Source: Arthrobacter sp. B3I4
Lineage (GTDB): Bacteria > Actinomycetota > Actinomycetes > Actinomycetales > Micrococcaceae
Direction of reading: 5' to 3'
Length of the DNA stretch: 64,000 bases
NCBI RefSeq assembly: GCF_030816855.1
Contig: NZ_JAUSYK010000001.1
Location: 3,545,761 to 3,609,760 of the forward strand
Shown: positions 45,245-53,645 of the stretch, one piece after another
How positions within the stretch are numbered: the stretch's first letter is position 1
How the letters are laid out: every line of letters starts with the position of its first letter
The notes under the pieces: model-generated
Seen by the model: only the letters and a program-made list of their open reading frames with translations
Databases searched by the model: none
Told to the model about the DNA's origin: nothing
Made by a program: the position numbers and the translations under genes

Positions 45245-46921
45245 ATGTCGGCGCTCCCTACAGAAGCAGGCCATCCGTTGCCCACTCTTGCCGACGTCGC
45301 ACGCGCGGCGGCGTCCGAGATCCTCAGCCCCGTGCACTTGCCGGCAGATGACCAGCAGCTTGTCGCCGGTGCTGTGCTCTACGACGCCACGGCCACGACG
45401 GAGAAGTTCCCGGGTGCGATCGCCCTCGCCATCGGGCTGTCCCTGGCGGGTAAACGTCTCCCCGCACGCGTGCAGGAACTTCGCGAAGCCGGCTATGTGG
45501 CCATGGTCTATAAAACAAACGGCAAGCCGGACGGCGCCCTCCTGTCCGCCGCCCGGGACTCCGGCATGGCCCTATTCCGGGCCTCCGATGCGGTGCCGTG
45601 GAACCAGATTGCGGAGGTTCTGGATGCCGCCGTCGTCCCCCACAGGCAGTCCGGCCGCACCCTGGCGGACATCCGCCCGGGAGACCTGTTCGGCCTAGCC
45701 AACATTGTTGCGGCCCAAGCCGGCGGTGCGGTCGCCATCGCCGATCCCGAGCAGACCATCCTGGCGTACTCGACCCTCCGGGACCAGCCCATGGATGAGA
45801 CCCGCAGGGATTCGATCCTGCGGCTGCAGGTGCCGCACTCATCGGAAACCGACAGCGACTACCGCCGCGTCCACGCCGCACGGACGGCGCTGGATGTGGC
45901 TTCAAAGGATGCCTCGCTCCGGCGGACCGCGATCGCCATCCGCGCCGGCGACTCCGTGCTGGGTTCACTTTGGCTGCTCCAGCGCAGGGACGCCGGCGAA
46001 AAGGGACAGCCCACCGCTGACGGGTCCACCGCCGACCGGTCCACCGCCGACGCGCACCGGGTCCTCCAGGAGGCAGCCAACGTCGCCGCGCTCCATCTGC
46101 TGCACAAGCAGACCAGCTTCGTCTCAAACCTCACCCGGCAGATCGATCTGGTCCAGCCGCTGCTTTTCGATCCGAAACGCGCCGCCCTGGCCGCCGTCCG
46201 GCTGGGCATCTCCGCTTCCACCGTCCGTGTGGTTGCCCTCAGCATCTGGCCCTCCGAGGCGCTGGCCGCCGAAACCCTGCAGACCCGGCTGCGCTTGTTC
46301 GACACGATCCGGACAGCCTGCGCCATCCGGCTGCCCTCCGCCGTGTGCGGACTTTCGGACAACATCGTCTACGCCGTGCTGCCGCAGACCACGGACTCCT
46401 CACGGCTGTTCCAGCACAGCGCCCTGCTGAAAATCGTCCACAATGCGCGGCGGCTGCTCGCCCGCCCGGTCCTGGCCGCGCTCGGGGCGGAGGCCACCAT
46501 CGACCGGATCGAGGAGTCCCGGGTCAACGCGGAACTGGTCCTGGCCGAACTGGTCCGCAATGTGGCCGAGGGCCGCATCCCGCCGGATTCGGATGAGGTG
46601 GTGGCCGACGACGAGTCCCTGGGCTCCCGTCTCCAACTCCACCAGATCGCGTCCGCCCTGGGCGCGTCCGGGCACCTGCCCGGGGCCCATGCGCTCAGGA
46701 TCGCCGAGCACGACCGGCTGTACAAGAAGTCCTTCGAGGAAACCGTCTACGTCTACCTGAATTGCGGCGGAAACGCGATCGAGGCGGCCAAGGCCCTGGA
46801 CGTCCACGTCAACACCGTCCGCTACCGCCTGTCGCGTGTGAACCCCCTGTTCGGCATCGACCTGGAAGATCCCGAAACACGCCTGCTGGTGTGGCTTCAA
46901 CTCTGGGCGCGCCACAACTAG
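45245..46921 (+). CDS. PucR-family transcriptional regulator
   Basis: A 558-residue activator-type regulator. The N-terminal part is a PucR-like ligand domain (TLADVARAAASEILSP, ALAIGLSLAGKRLP). The C-terminal HTH_30 is visible in AIEAAKALDVHVNTVRYRLS, followed by the family ending GIDLEDPETRLLVWLQLW. It is divergent from the hydroxy acid dehydrogenase/ABC operon and likely controls it. It overlaps the cupin gene by four bases at the 3' end. Confidence 0.9.
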   Translation: MSALPTEAGHPLPTLADVARAAASEILSPVHLPADDQQLVAGAVLYDATATTEKFPGAIALAIGLSLAGKRLPARVQELREAGYVAMVYKTNGKPDGALLSAARDSGMALFRASDAVPWNQIAEVLDAAVVPHRQSGRTLADIRPGDLFGLANIVAAQAGGAVAIADPEQTILAYSTLRDQPMDETRRDSILRLQVPHSSETDSDYRRVHAARTALDVASKDASLRRTAIAIRAGDSVLGSLWLLQRRDAGEKGQPTADGSTADRSTADAHRVLQEAANVAALHLLHKQTSFVSNLTRQIDLVQPLLFDPKRAALAAVRLGISASTVRVVALSIWPSEALAAETLQTRLRLFDTIRTACAIRLPSAVCGLSDNIVYAVLPQTTDSSRLFQHSALLKIVHNARRLLARPVLAALGAEATIDRIEESRVNAELVLAELVRNVAEGRIPPDSDEVVADDESLGSRLQLHQIASALGASGHLPGAHALRIAEHDRLYKKSFEETVYVYLNCGGNAIEAAKALDVHVNTVRYRLSRVNPLFGIDLEDPETRLLVWLQLWARHN

Positions 46922-47277
46922 GAGCGTTCCCCCTCCGCTGCTCCGCCCCGGGCCTTCGCCACGGTCATCAGGATCGCGCAGTCCTCCTCGGCGTGCAGGC
47001 TGTGCATTCCGTCCGGCACGATCAGCAGATCTCCTGCCTTCCCCTGCCAGGAATCGTCGCCCGACTGCAGCCGGACGCAGCCCCGCAGCACGAAGACCGT
47101 CGCCTCCCCTGGGTTCAGGTGTTCGCTGAGCTGGGTCCCGGCCTTGAACGCCATCACCGTCTGCCGCAGAACCTTTTCGTGGCCGCCAAAGACGGTGTCG
47201 GCGGCCCGTCCGCTTCCGGCGGCAAGCGCCGCGGTGATCTGCTGACGGGCCAGGGCTTCAATCGATATTTTCTGCAT
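46918..47277 (-). CDS. small single-domain cupin protein
   Basis: A 119-residue cupin. The first motif is AGTQLSEHLNPGEATVFVLR with His and Glu, the second GDLLIVPDGMHSLHAEEDCA with His. It probably binds a metal and a small ligand, or acts as a sensor. It converges with the PucR gene. The ATG at 47,277 begins MQKISIEALA. Confidence 0.88.
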   Translation of the reverse strand: MQKISIEALARQQITAALAAGSGRAADTVFGGHEKVLRQTVMAFKAGTQLSEHLNPGEATVFVLRGCVRLQSGDDSWQGKAGDLLIVPDGMHSLHAEEDCAILMTVAKARGGAAEGERS

Positions 47278-47420
47278 GGGCCTACCGTACTCAGGATCCG
47301 GGCCGATGCCGAGAGCTGCTTGCCCCGCGAACATTCCCGGCAGCCCCCGGCGAGGAGGGGTTAGGCTGAAGGGGCGGCTGAAGCAGACGGCCCACCGAAC
47401 GTCCCAGCGGAGCAACACTC

Positions 47421-49310
47421 ATGATTAAGGCCACCGCAGGCCCTCCTGCAAAGAAATCCTCCAAGACTCCTGCCTCTGAAGCAGACGCCCCAACCGCGCC
47501 CGCGCCCACCCGGGGAACCGCCACCGCCGGCAAAGATCCGGGCTCCGGCAAGCGGAAATCCGGGTCCGACGCCGGCCTCCGCACGCTCGCGGCGGAAGTC
47601 TTCGGTTTCTCCAGCCTTCACGACGGCCAGCTGGAGGGGATGCGCGCCCTCGCCGCCGGCCGGGACGTCCTCGCGGTGATGCCCACCGGGTACGGAAAGT
47701 CGGCGATCTACCAGGTGCCGGGCCTGCTGCTGCACCGCGGGGATTCCAACCACAAGGATCCGTATGAAGAGGAGCGCCCGACCGGCCGCGGCACCGCGCT
47801 GGTGGTCTCGCCGCTGATCTCGCTGCAGGAAGACCAGCTGGACGGGCTGCTGGAGGCCGCCGGGCCGGACGCTGCCGTCGCTATCAACTCCTCCCACGGC
47901 GCGGCGGAGCAGGAAGAAGCCTGGCAGGCCGCGGAAAGTGGAAAGGCCGCTTTCCTGTTCCTCGCCCCCGAGCAGCTGGCCAAGGACAGCACGGTGGAAC
48001 GGCTCGCCGCCCTGAACATCACTCTGTTGGTGGTGGACGAGGCGCACTGCGTCACCGCCTGGGGCCACGATTTCCGCCCCGAATATCTCCGGCTCGGCGA
48101 GGTCCGCGAGCGTTTGGGCAACCCGACGACGGCGGCGCTCACCGCCACCGCTGCTCCCCCGGTCCGCGAGGAGATCCAGCAGCGTCTCGGGCTGACGGAG
48201 CCCCTGGTCCTGGTCCGCGGCTTTGACCGGCCCAACATCAGTCTCGACGTCGTCAGGCACCACGAGGACAAGGAGAAGCGCCGCGCCGTCGTCCGGCAGG
48301 CCACCGACCTCGTCGAGCAGCTGAGGACCCGGGACGCCGGGGGCTGCGGCCTGATCTATGCCGCCAAGCGCAAGGACACGGAACGATACGCCGAGAAGCT
48401 GGCCCGCAATGGCCTGCGTTCTGCCGCGTACCACGCCGGCATGGCGGGCGCGCAGCGGGCGGCCGTCCACGAACAGTTCCTCGACGGCGAGCTGGACGTC
48501 GTCGTCGCCACCACCGCGTTCGGAATGGGCATCGATAAGCCGGACGTCCGTTTCGTGCTGCACGCCGACGTGCCCGAATCCCTCGACAGCTACTACCAGC
48601 AGTTCGGCCGTGCCGGCCGCGACGGCGAACCCGCCCAGGCGGTGCTGCACTACCGTTCCGAGGACCTGGGCCTGCGCCGGTTCTTCGCCACCCACTCCCC
48701 GGACGAGGCTTCCCTCCGCGTCGTCCTCGCCGTCCTGAAGAAGGCCAAGGGACAGCTGCGGCGCAAAGCGCTCGCAGAGCAGACGGGTTTCCCGCCCCGG
48801 CGGCTCACCGGCCTGCTCAACCAGTTGCAGGACACCGGAGCGATCAGCACGGAACCTGACGGACTGCGCCTCCAAGCGTCAGGGAACCTCAACAAGGCGG
48901 TGGACCGCGCGATCGAACTCGCCGAGTCACGCGGACGGATTGACCAGTCCCGCGTCGAGATGATCCGCGGCTATGCCGAGACACGGCACTGTCGCCGCCA
49001 GTTCCTGCTGGGCTACTTCGGCGAGGACCTGCCCGAGCCGTGCGGCAATTGCGACAACTGCACGGCGGGCGACGCCGACGAAGAGTTGGCGGCGGCCGCC
49101 AGCGGGGCCGGGAACAATACGGCCGACGCATCGTCCGACGACGGCGGCTTCCCGGTGAACGCGGCCGTCGTTCATTCCGAATGGGGCACCGGCATGATCA
49201 TGCAGCACGACGACGACGTCCTCACCGTGCTGTTCGACAGCGAGGGCTACAAGACGCTGTCCCGGAAGGCCGTGCAGGAGCGCGGGCTGCTTACGCTGGC
49301 CGCCGACTGA
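47421..49310 (+). CDS. recQ: RecQ-family ATP-dependent DNA helicase
   Basis: A 629-residue 3'-5' DNA helicase for recombination and repair. A disordered Lys/Pro head of about 50 residues precedes motif 0 FGFSSLHDGQLEGMRALAAG. Walker A is MPTGYGKS (87-94), the DEAH box VVDEAHC (205-210), motif III LTATAAPP, and motifs V/VI TTAFGMGIDKPDVR and YYQQFGRAGRDG. The RecQ zinc cluster is formed by C-R-R-Q and later CGNCDNC. In place of an HRDC domain the end resembles a small beta domain (VVHSEWGTGMIMQHDDDVLT). Confidence 0.93.
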   Translation: MIKATAGPPAKKSSKTPASEADAPTAPAPTRGTATAGKDPGSGKRKSGSDAGLRTLAAEVFGFSSLHDGQLEGMRALAAGRDVLAVMPTGYGKSAIYQVPGLLLHRGDSNHKDPYEEERPTGRGTALVVSPLISLQEDQLDGLLEAAGPDAAVAINSSHGAAEQEEAWQAAESGKAAFLFLAPEQLAKDSTVERLAALNITLLVVDEAHCVTAWGHDFRPEYLRLGEVRERLGNPTTAALTATAAPPVREEIQQRLGLTEPLVLVRGFDRPNISLDVVRHHEDKEKRRAVVRQATDLVEQLRTRDAGGCGLIYAAKRKDTERYAEKLARNGLRSAAYHAGMAGAQRAAVHEQFLDGELDVVVATTAFGMGIDKPDVRFVLHADVPESLDSYYQQFGRAGRDGEPAQAVLHYRSEDLGLRRFFATHSPDEASLRVVLAVLKKAKGQLRRKALAEQTGFPPRRLTGLLNQLQDTGAISTEPDGLRLQASGNLNKAVDRAIELAESRGRIDQSRVEMIRGYAETRHCRRQFLLGYFGEDLPEPCGNCDNCTAGDADEELAAAASGAGNNTADASSDDGGFPVNAAVVHSEWGTGMIMQHDDDVLTVLFDSEGYKTLSRKAVQERGLLTLAAD

Positions 49311-49334
49311 GCACGGAGCGCGTGAATTCACGAC

Positions 49335-49652
49335 TCAGTACACGACGTCGAACGCGCAGAACTCCCCGGTCGCGGTGGACATCGATTCCTCGACGTGGTC
49401 CACGCGGCCGGGGGCTTGCTGCGAGCGCAGCCAGCTCCGGAACTGCAGCACCACGGGTTGCGGGCCCTCGACGACGACGCCGACGGTGCCGTCGTCGTTG
49501 TTCCGCACCGTGCCGCTGAGCGCCAGTTCCCCGGCCTTGCGTACCGTCCAGTAGCGGAACCCGACGGCCTGCACCATGCCCTCCACCCGCGCGGTGAGCC
49601 GCACGTCCGTGCCGCTGTTCGTGCCTTCGGAGTCCTCGCCTATTGCAGCCAT
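49335..49652 (-). CDS. acylphosphatase
   Basis: A 105-residue enzyme that hydrolyses acyl phosphates. VEGMVQAVGFRYWTVRKAGE holds the catalytic Arg (VGFR) and GTVRNNDDGTVGVVVEG the catalytic Asn. The usual VQGVGFR is VQAVGFR here. A Gly/Ser/Asp leader of about 15 residues precedes the core. It converges on recQ, 24 bases apart. Confidence 0.92.
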   Translation of the reverse strand: MAAIGEDSEGTNSGTDVRLTARVEGMVQAVGFRYWTVRKAGELALSGTVRNNDDGTVGVVVEGPQPVVLQFRSWLRSQQAPGRVDHVEESMSTATGEFCAFDVVY

Positions 49653-49807
49653 GGCTCCAATGTAGTCCCGGCGCGGCAAGGGCCCTATCCGGGACTTTAG
49701 CCCCTTTCAGCCGCGGCATAGCCCCGGGATGGTGGAAGGAGACCTCCGGCACTGGGCACTGCGGAAACCCCGCGGTGGCCGCCGGAACGCCTGAAAGGAC
49801 AAAGACA

Positions 49808-50074
49808 ATGGCAGGACAATTCGAGATCTTTACCGACGCAGAATCCAACGTCCGGTTCCGGCTGCTGGGTGCGGACGGCACAGTGCTCGCTGTGTCCAAA
49901 GCCTTTGAGGACAAGCGCTCCGCAGCAGACGGCATCATGGCGGTCCGCGAGTGCGCGGGAACCGGGCTGATCCGGGAATCGCATGCGACACCGTGGGGCG
50001 GCACGACGTGGACCAAGAGCAGCCAGGCCTCCCACTCGGCCCTGCGCCGCCGGCGGCACTTACCCGCCGTGTGA
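49808..50074 (+). CDS. DUF1508 (YegP-like) protein
   Basis: An 88-residue protein. GQFEIFTDAESNVRFRLLGA followed by GTVLAVSKAFEDKRSAADGI is the DUF1508 repeat pattern. The tail is basic (SALRRRRHLP). It has a single DUF1508 unit; E. coli YegP has two. Function unknown. A ribosome-binding site AAAGGA precedes the ATG. Confidence 0.85.
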   Translation: MAGQFEIFTDAESNVRFRLLGADGTVLAVSKAFEDKRSAADGIMAVRECAGTGLIRESHATPWGGTTWTKSSQASHSALRRRRHLPAV

Positions 50075-50137
50075 GCTGCTGTTCGAAGCCGCACGTGTGC
50101 GGGTCCCCCACTTTGGTCGGTTCTTCGTAGCCGGCCC

Positions 50138-50174
50138 CGAAGGCCGCCGGCTGTAGGTTAGCCGGCGGCCTTCG
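50138..50174. terminator. perfect 14-bp hairpin between the DUF1508 and lipoprotein genes
   Basis: CGAAGGCCGCCGGC (50,138-50,151) pairs with 50,161-50,174 across a nine-base loop. It sits between two converging genes and likely terminates both. The right arm belongs to the first 28-bp repeat. Confidence 0.7.
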
Positions 50175-50236
50175 CCGGCTGTCCGTTAGCCGGCGGCCTT
50201 CGCCGACTGTAGGTTAGCCGGGTGCCTTCGCCGGCC
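50153..50236. repeat. three tandem 28-bp repeats at the end of a lipoprotein gene
   Basis: Units at 50,153-50,180, 50,181-50,208 and 50,209-50,236 share GTTAGCCGG and CCTTCGCCG blocks. The innermost unit includes the stop codon and last codons (LRPAKAPG) of the lipoprotein gene; the others are extra copies of that 3' end downstream. Confidence 0.88.
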
Positions 50237-50960
50237 GCAGCGAGGTGATCATTTTCCGGATGTCCCGATATTCCGCGGTGTCTTTGTAGAGCCGTGCCTT
50301 CTCCAGGTAGGCCAGCGCCGGATCGCCCGGCGTGCGGTTGTGGGCGGGGTCGTAGGTGCTGCCGAACAATGCACCGCTGGGGGGCCACAGGAACAAATGG
50401 AACATCGGACAGGCCAGCGGTCCGGACTCGTCAGGCATCATGGTGATCCCGTACCGGGCCGTGGTCGACTGCGTGGGACCGGGGTCGGTGCCGTCCCCGC
50501 GGGATTCGAAAACATAGCGCGGTGCGGGCCGGTCCGCGGCCCCCGGTTCTGTGAGGGCTTGCAGCGGCTGGGAGTCGTAGACCTGGTAGGGGTACTGCCC
50601 CGTGCATTCCGCGCCGGTGACGATGTTGGTCCGCAACTGCGCCATCGGCTTGCCTTCCGCGTTGCTGACGTCCACGAACACGCCGCCCAGCGCACCGCCG
50701 GGGTCCCTGACAGTCCAGTCCGCCGGGTAGTCGAAGGACAGCCCGTCCGAGGTGGTGAACGTCTTCCAGCCCGAGGGTGCAGTGGTCGACGGCGCGGAGC
50801 CTGGTTGTTGTTTGGTGGACGGCGCTGTCGTGGACGGGGCAACGGTGGACGGGGTGTCGCCCGACCGTGCAGCTTCTGATGGCTGACCCGGTACGCCGCA
50901 GCCACCCAGCAACAGGTTTAGCCCGATGGCAGCGGCCGCAGCAGACAGCGTGCGTGTCAC
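50214..50960 (-). CDS. lipoprotein, paralogue of the next gene
   Basis: A 248-residue lipoprotein with a lipobox LLLGGC (about residue 21), a Thr/Ser/Pro linker with APSTTAPST repeats, and a globular part with SGWKTFTTSDGLSFDYPADW, IVTGAECTGQYPYQVYDS, FLWPPSGALFGSTYDP and DTAEYRDIRKMITSLRPAKA. The same pieces occur in the gene at 50,969-51,760, so the two are tandem paralogues eight bases apart. I do not recognise the family. It is anchored on the outer face of the membrane. Confidence 0.75.
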   Translation of the reverse strand: MTRTLSAAAAAIGLNLLLGGCGVPGQPSEAARSGDTPSTVAPSTTAPSTKQQPGSAPSTTAPSGWKTFTTSDGLSFDYPADWTVRDPGGALGGVFVDVSNAEGKPMAQLRTNIVTGAECTGQYPYQVYDSQPLQALTEPGAADRPAPRYVFESRGDGTDPGPTQSTTARYGITMMPDESGPLACPMFHLFLWPPSGALFGSTYDPAHNRTPGDPALAYLEKARLYKDTAEYRDIRKMITSLRPAKAPG

Positions 50961-50968
50961 CTGAGCAG

Positions 50969-51760
50969 CTACTTCTCGGCCGGCCGCAGGGACATGATCA
51001 TCTGCTTGGCCTGCTGGTATTCGGTGGTGTCCTTATATGCTTCGGGGGTGTCGACATGCATCGGTTTGCCCGGCGTGGTGTCGAAGGGGTCGTACACGCC
51101 GCCGAAGGAGGCGCCGCTGGGCGGCCAGTTGAAGAAGTGCGCCATGGGGCAGGCCTCGGTCCCGGTGGGCTCCGGCGCGGAGGTGAGACCGAACGCGAAC
51201 GTCGTCGCCTTCGCCGGGTCCCGTGCCGTCGTTTGGGTCCGGGCTTCGTAGACGAAGCGCGGAGCCAGACCGCCCTGCGCCAGGGCCGGCACGGCCGCAG
51301 AGTCATAGACCATGAACGGCATCTTCTCTGCGCACTCAGCCCCGGTGACGATTCCGGTGCGCAGCGAGGCAATGGTCCTCCCGTAGTCGGTCAGCACGTG
51401 CACGTCCGCACCGTTGCCACCGGAAGTGGCATCCTTGATGGTCCACGTCGCCGGGTAGTTGAAGGTCAACGTGCCGTCCGTTGTGGTGAACGACTTCCAG
51501 TCTGCCGGGACGGTGGGTGCGGCACCGGTACCCGCCGTTGGTGGAGCAGCCGTCGCCGTCGCGCTCGCCGGAGAGGAGCCGGGGGTGCCCGGCTGGGAGG
51601 AAGCGCTCGACGTTGACGACCCTGTCGACGTCGGCGCGGCCAGGGAACTGGCTGTGGGGGACTCCGTCGCCGGCGCGGCGGCCGGGGATCCACATCCTGT
51701 CAGGAGCAGCGTCCACAACGCGCCAGCACCGGCGGTGGCAAATGCTGCAGTTGCCCGCAT
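50969..51760 (-). CDS. lipoprotein, paralogue of the previous gene
   Basis: A 263-residue lipoprotein with lipobox LLLTGC, a longer Ser/Thr/Pro-rich linker, and the same globular core: DWKSFTTTDGTLTFNYPATW, IVTGAECAEKMPFMVYDS, FNWPPSGASFGGVYDP and DTTEYQQAKQMIMSLRPAEK. The ATG at 51,760 is chosen because GGAGG lies just upstream. It is first of the pair. Function unknown; the fold could be a PsbP/LpqN-like envelope domain, which is a guess. Confidence 0.75.
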   Translation of the reverse strand: MRATAAFATAGAGALWTLLLTGCGSPAAAPATESPTASSLAAPTSTGSSTSSASSQPGTPGSSPASATATAAPPTAGTGAAPTVPADWKSFTTTDGTLTFNYPATWTIKDATSGGNGADVHVLTDYGRTIASLRTGIVTGAECAEKMPFMVYDSAAVPALAQGGLAPRFVYEARTQTTARDPAKATTFAFGLTSAPEPTGTEACPMAHFFNWPPSGASFGGVYDPFDTTPGKPMHVDTPEAYKDTTEYQQAKQMIMSLRPAEK

Positions 51761-51947
51761 GTCACCCTCCCCCGGAGTCGCCGGTATTTGCACTATTCTC
51801 GGCGGTTACGGCGCGGAGCGTAGGGCCTTAGGTCCCTAAAGGCGCCCGGGGTCCGCCAGCAGGTGCCGCCTCGTGCGGCGTGAGCAGACCCACGTTGACA
51901 TTCCGCCGATTTCAACGGAAGGGGTGAAGCTTGCTAGACCTGAAAAG

Positions 51948-53180
51948 ATGCAAGATTTTCTGAGCTCTGCCATGCCCTTCCTCGCCGTCGCCCTGGCCGT
52001 GGCCGCCGGTCTGGTCGCTTCCTGGGTGGTGCGCCGGATTGTCCTGCGGCTTTACCGGAAGCAGGAGGCGCTGCGGGAGACGTCCAGGGTGGCGCGGCTG
52101 CCGCTGCGCTTTGTCCTCTGCCTGATCGGCGTGCGGATCGCCCTGGCCATGGCCACCGACGACGCCGAGTGGCGCCGAAACGCGGATCATGGCCTGGTTA
52201 TCGCGCTGATCGTCTCCGTGGCCTGGTTGGCGATTGCCGTACTGCTGATCATCGAGACTATGGTCCTCACGCGCTATCGGACCGATGTGGCGGACAACCG
52301 GCGTGCCCGGCGGCTTCGTACCCAGGTCATCTTGGCCCGGCGAATCGGCGTCGCGCTGGTCGCTGTCGTAGCACTGGGCAGCATCATGCTCACCTTCCCA
52401 GCCATCCAGGCACTCGGCGCCGGGCTGCTCGCCTCCGCCGGCGTGATCTCGATAGTGGCCGGCCTCGCGGCGCAGACCTCGCTGGTTAACGTCTTCGCCG
52501 GGATGCAACTGGCGTTCACCGACGCGATCCGCGTGGATGACGTCGTCGTGGTTCAGAAGGAGTGGGGCCGGATCGAGGAAATCACCCTGACCTACGTGGT
52601 GGTCCACATCTGGGATGACCGCCGGCTGATCCTGCCCTCGACATACTTCACCACCACCCCGTTCGAGAACTGGACCCGACGTCAATCCGAGGTGATGGGC
52701 ACTGTCGAGTTTGACCTCGACTGGCGTGCGCCGGTGGGTGCGATGCGGGTCGAACTCAAGAAGGTCCTTGCCAGCACCGAGCTTTGGGACGAGCGGGTCG
52801 GCATCCTGCAGATCACTGACGCCACTGCCGGCTTTGTCCGGGTGCGCATCCTGGTCAGCGCCGCGGACAGCGCCGCGCTCTTCGACCTGCGCTGCCTGAT
52901 CCGCGAAGAGCTGGTGCTCTTCCTGCAGGAAAAGTACCCGAGCGCGCTCCCCCATATCCGGCTCGAGTCCGCGCCCGTTGCCGCTTCTCCGCAGCACACC
53001 CCGCGGCGGCCCGGCAAGATCTCCGCCGCGGACGAGACCGCCGCGAGGCTCCCCTCCGACCCGCACGACTCCCAACTCTTCACCGGCTCCATCGAGGCGG
53101 TGCAGCGCTCCCGGGCGTTCTCCGGACCCGGCGACGACGTGTTCGAGGACCGGGATAAGTCGATCGCAGCGCAGAACTAG
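51948..53180 (+). CDS. MscS-family mechanosensitive channel
   Basis: A 410-residue membrane protein with about five helices; the pore helix and beta domain are in AIQALGAGLLASAGVISIVA and SLVNVFAGMQLAFTDAIRVD, followed by DVVVVQKEWGRIEEITLTYV and RRLILPSTYFTTTPFENWTR, all MscS family signatures. The C-terminal tail is long and polar. It releases solutes on osmotic downshift. A GTG at 51,924 is an alternative start; the ATG at 51,948 is preferred for its direct entry into the first helix. Confidence 0.9.
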   Translation: MQDFLSSAMPFLAVALAVAAGLVASWVVRRIVLRLYRKQEALRETSRVARLPLRFVLCLIGVRIALAMATDDAEWRRNADHGLVIALIVSVAWLAIAVLLIIETMVLTRYRTDVADNRRARRLRTQVILARRIGVALVAVVALGSIMLTFPAIQALGAGLLASAGVISIVAGLAAQTSLVNVFAGMQLAFTDAIRVDDVVVVQKEWGRIEEITLTYVVVHIWDDRRLILPSTYFTTTPFENWTRRQSEVMGTVEFDLDWRAPVGAMRVELKKVLASTELWDERVGILQITDATAGFVRVRILVSAADSAALFDLRCLIREELVLFLQEKYPSALPHIRLESAPVAASPQHTPRRPGKISAADETAARLPSDPHDSQLFTGSIEAVQRSRAFSGPGDDVFEDRDKSIAAQN

Positions 53181-53222
53181 GGCCTCTTCAGGGCTCGTCG
53201 TCCTTACTTCTCCTCGCGGCTG

Positions 53223-53270
53223 TCGTCCCTGGTGTCGTCCCTGCCGTCTTCCCTGGCGTCTTCCCTGGCC
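53223..53270. repeat. four tandem 12-bp repeats
   Basis: Units at 53,223-53,234, 53,235-53,246, 53,247-53,258 and 53,259-53,270 have the form GTCKTCCCTGSY. They lie in the non-coding gap after the MscS gene. Confidence 0.85.
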
Positions 53271-53296
53271 GGCGCGTCGGGTCGATAATCGGTGCC

Positions 53297-53539
53297 ATGA
53301 CGATACCTCCGCAACCCGACCCCGATCCGTTCCCGCCCGAGCCGGGACCGACGTCGCCGTCTCCGCAGCCCGGCGAGCCGTTCCCGCCGGCCCCGGGGCC
53401 GACACCGCCGCCGCCCATCCCGGCACCCGGACCAAGCCCTACGCCGGGCCCCACACCGCCGGGACCGCTGCCGATTCCGGACCCCGGCCCGGTCCCGCCA
53501 CCGCCCGTTCCGCCTAGCCCGGACCCCACGCGGTTCTAG
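53297..53539 (+). CDS. small proline-rich protein, doubtful
   Basis: An 80-residue frame made almost only of Pro, Gly, Asp, Ser and Thr (PQPDPDPFPPEPGP... ending PSPDPTRF). No signal peptide is present. It stands alone between a repeat and a hairpin. Codons are biased towards CCG/GCC, which could mimic coding. Such Pro-rich small proteins occur in actinobacteria, but this one may not be translated. Confidence 0.4.
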   Translation: MTIPPQPDPDPFPPEPGPTSPSPQPGEPFPPAPGPTPPPPIPAPGPSPTPGPTPPGPLPIPDPGPVPPPPVPPSPDPTRF

Positions 53540-53563
53540 CTCCCGACGCGCCATCACGCCCGC

Positions 53564-53621
53564 GACGCGCAAATGACCCTGCGACACCGAAATTACGGGG
53601 TCGCAGGGTCATTTGCGCGTC
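53564..53621. terminator. perfect 22-bp hairpin, terminator or dispersed repeat
   Basis: Left arm 53,564-53,585 and right arm 53,600-53,621 are perfect complements with a 14-base loop. The arms begin GACGCGCAAATGACC. No T-tract follows. Such length and perfection exceed an ordinary terminator and suggest a dispersed palindromic element that also ends transcription between converging genes. Confidence 0.75.
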
Positions 53622-53645
53622 GGCAGGCTATTTCGCTATCGGTGC

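Noticed and set aside
47361-48875. Minus-strand open frame of 504 codons opposite recQ
   Set aside because: Shadow of a clear RecQ helicase; no motif of its own.
50153-50236. Possible CRISPR-like array
   Set aside because: The 28-bp units are directly adjacent with no spacers and derive from a gene 3' end; no cas genes are nearby.
53223-53270. 12-bp tandem repeats as a possible origin or iteron
   Set aside because: Only four units, no replication gene nearby, and no AT-rich stretch.
51912-53435. Minus-strand open frame of 507 codons opposite the MscS gene
   Set aside because: Shadow of the MscS gene; composition is repetitive and unlike a protein.
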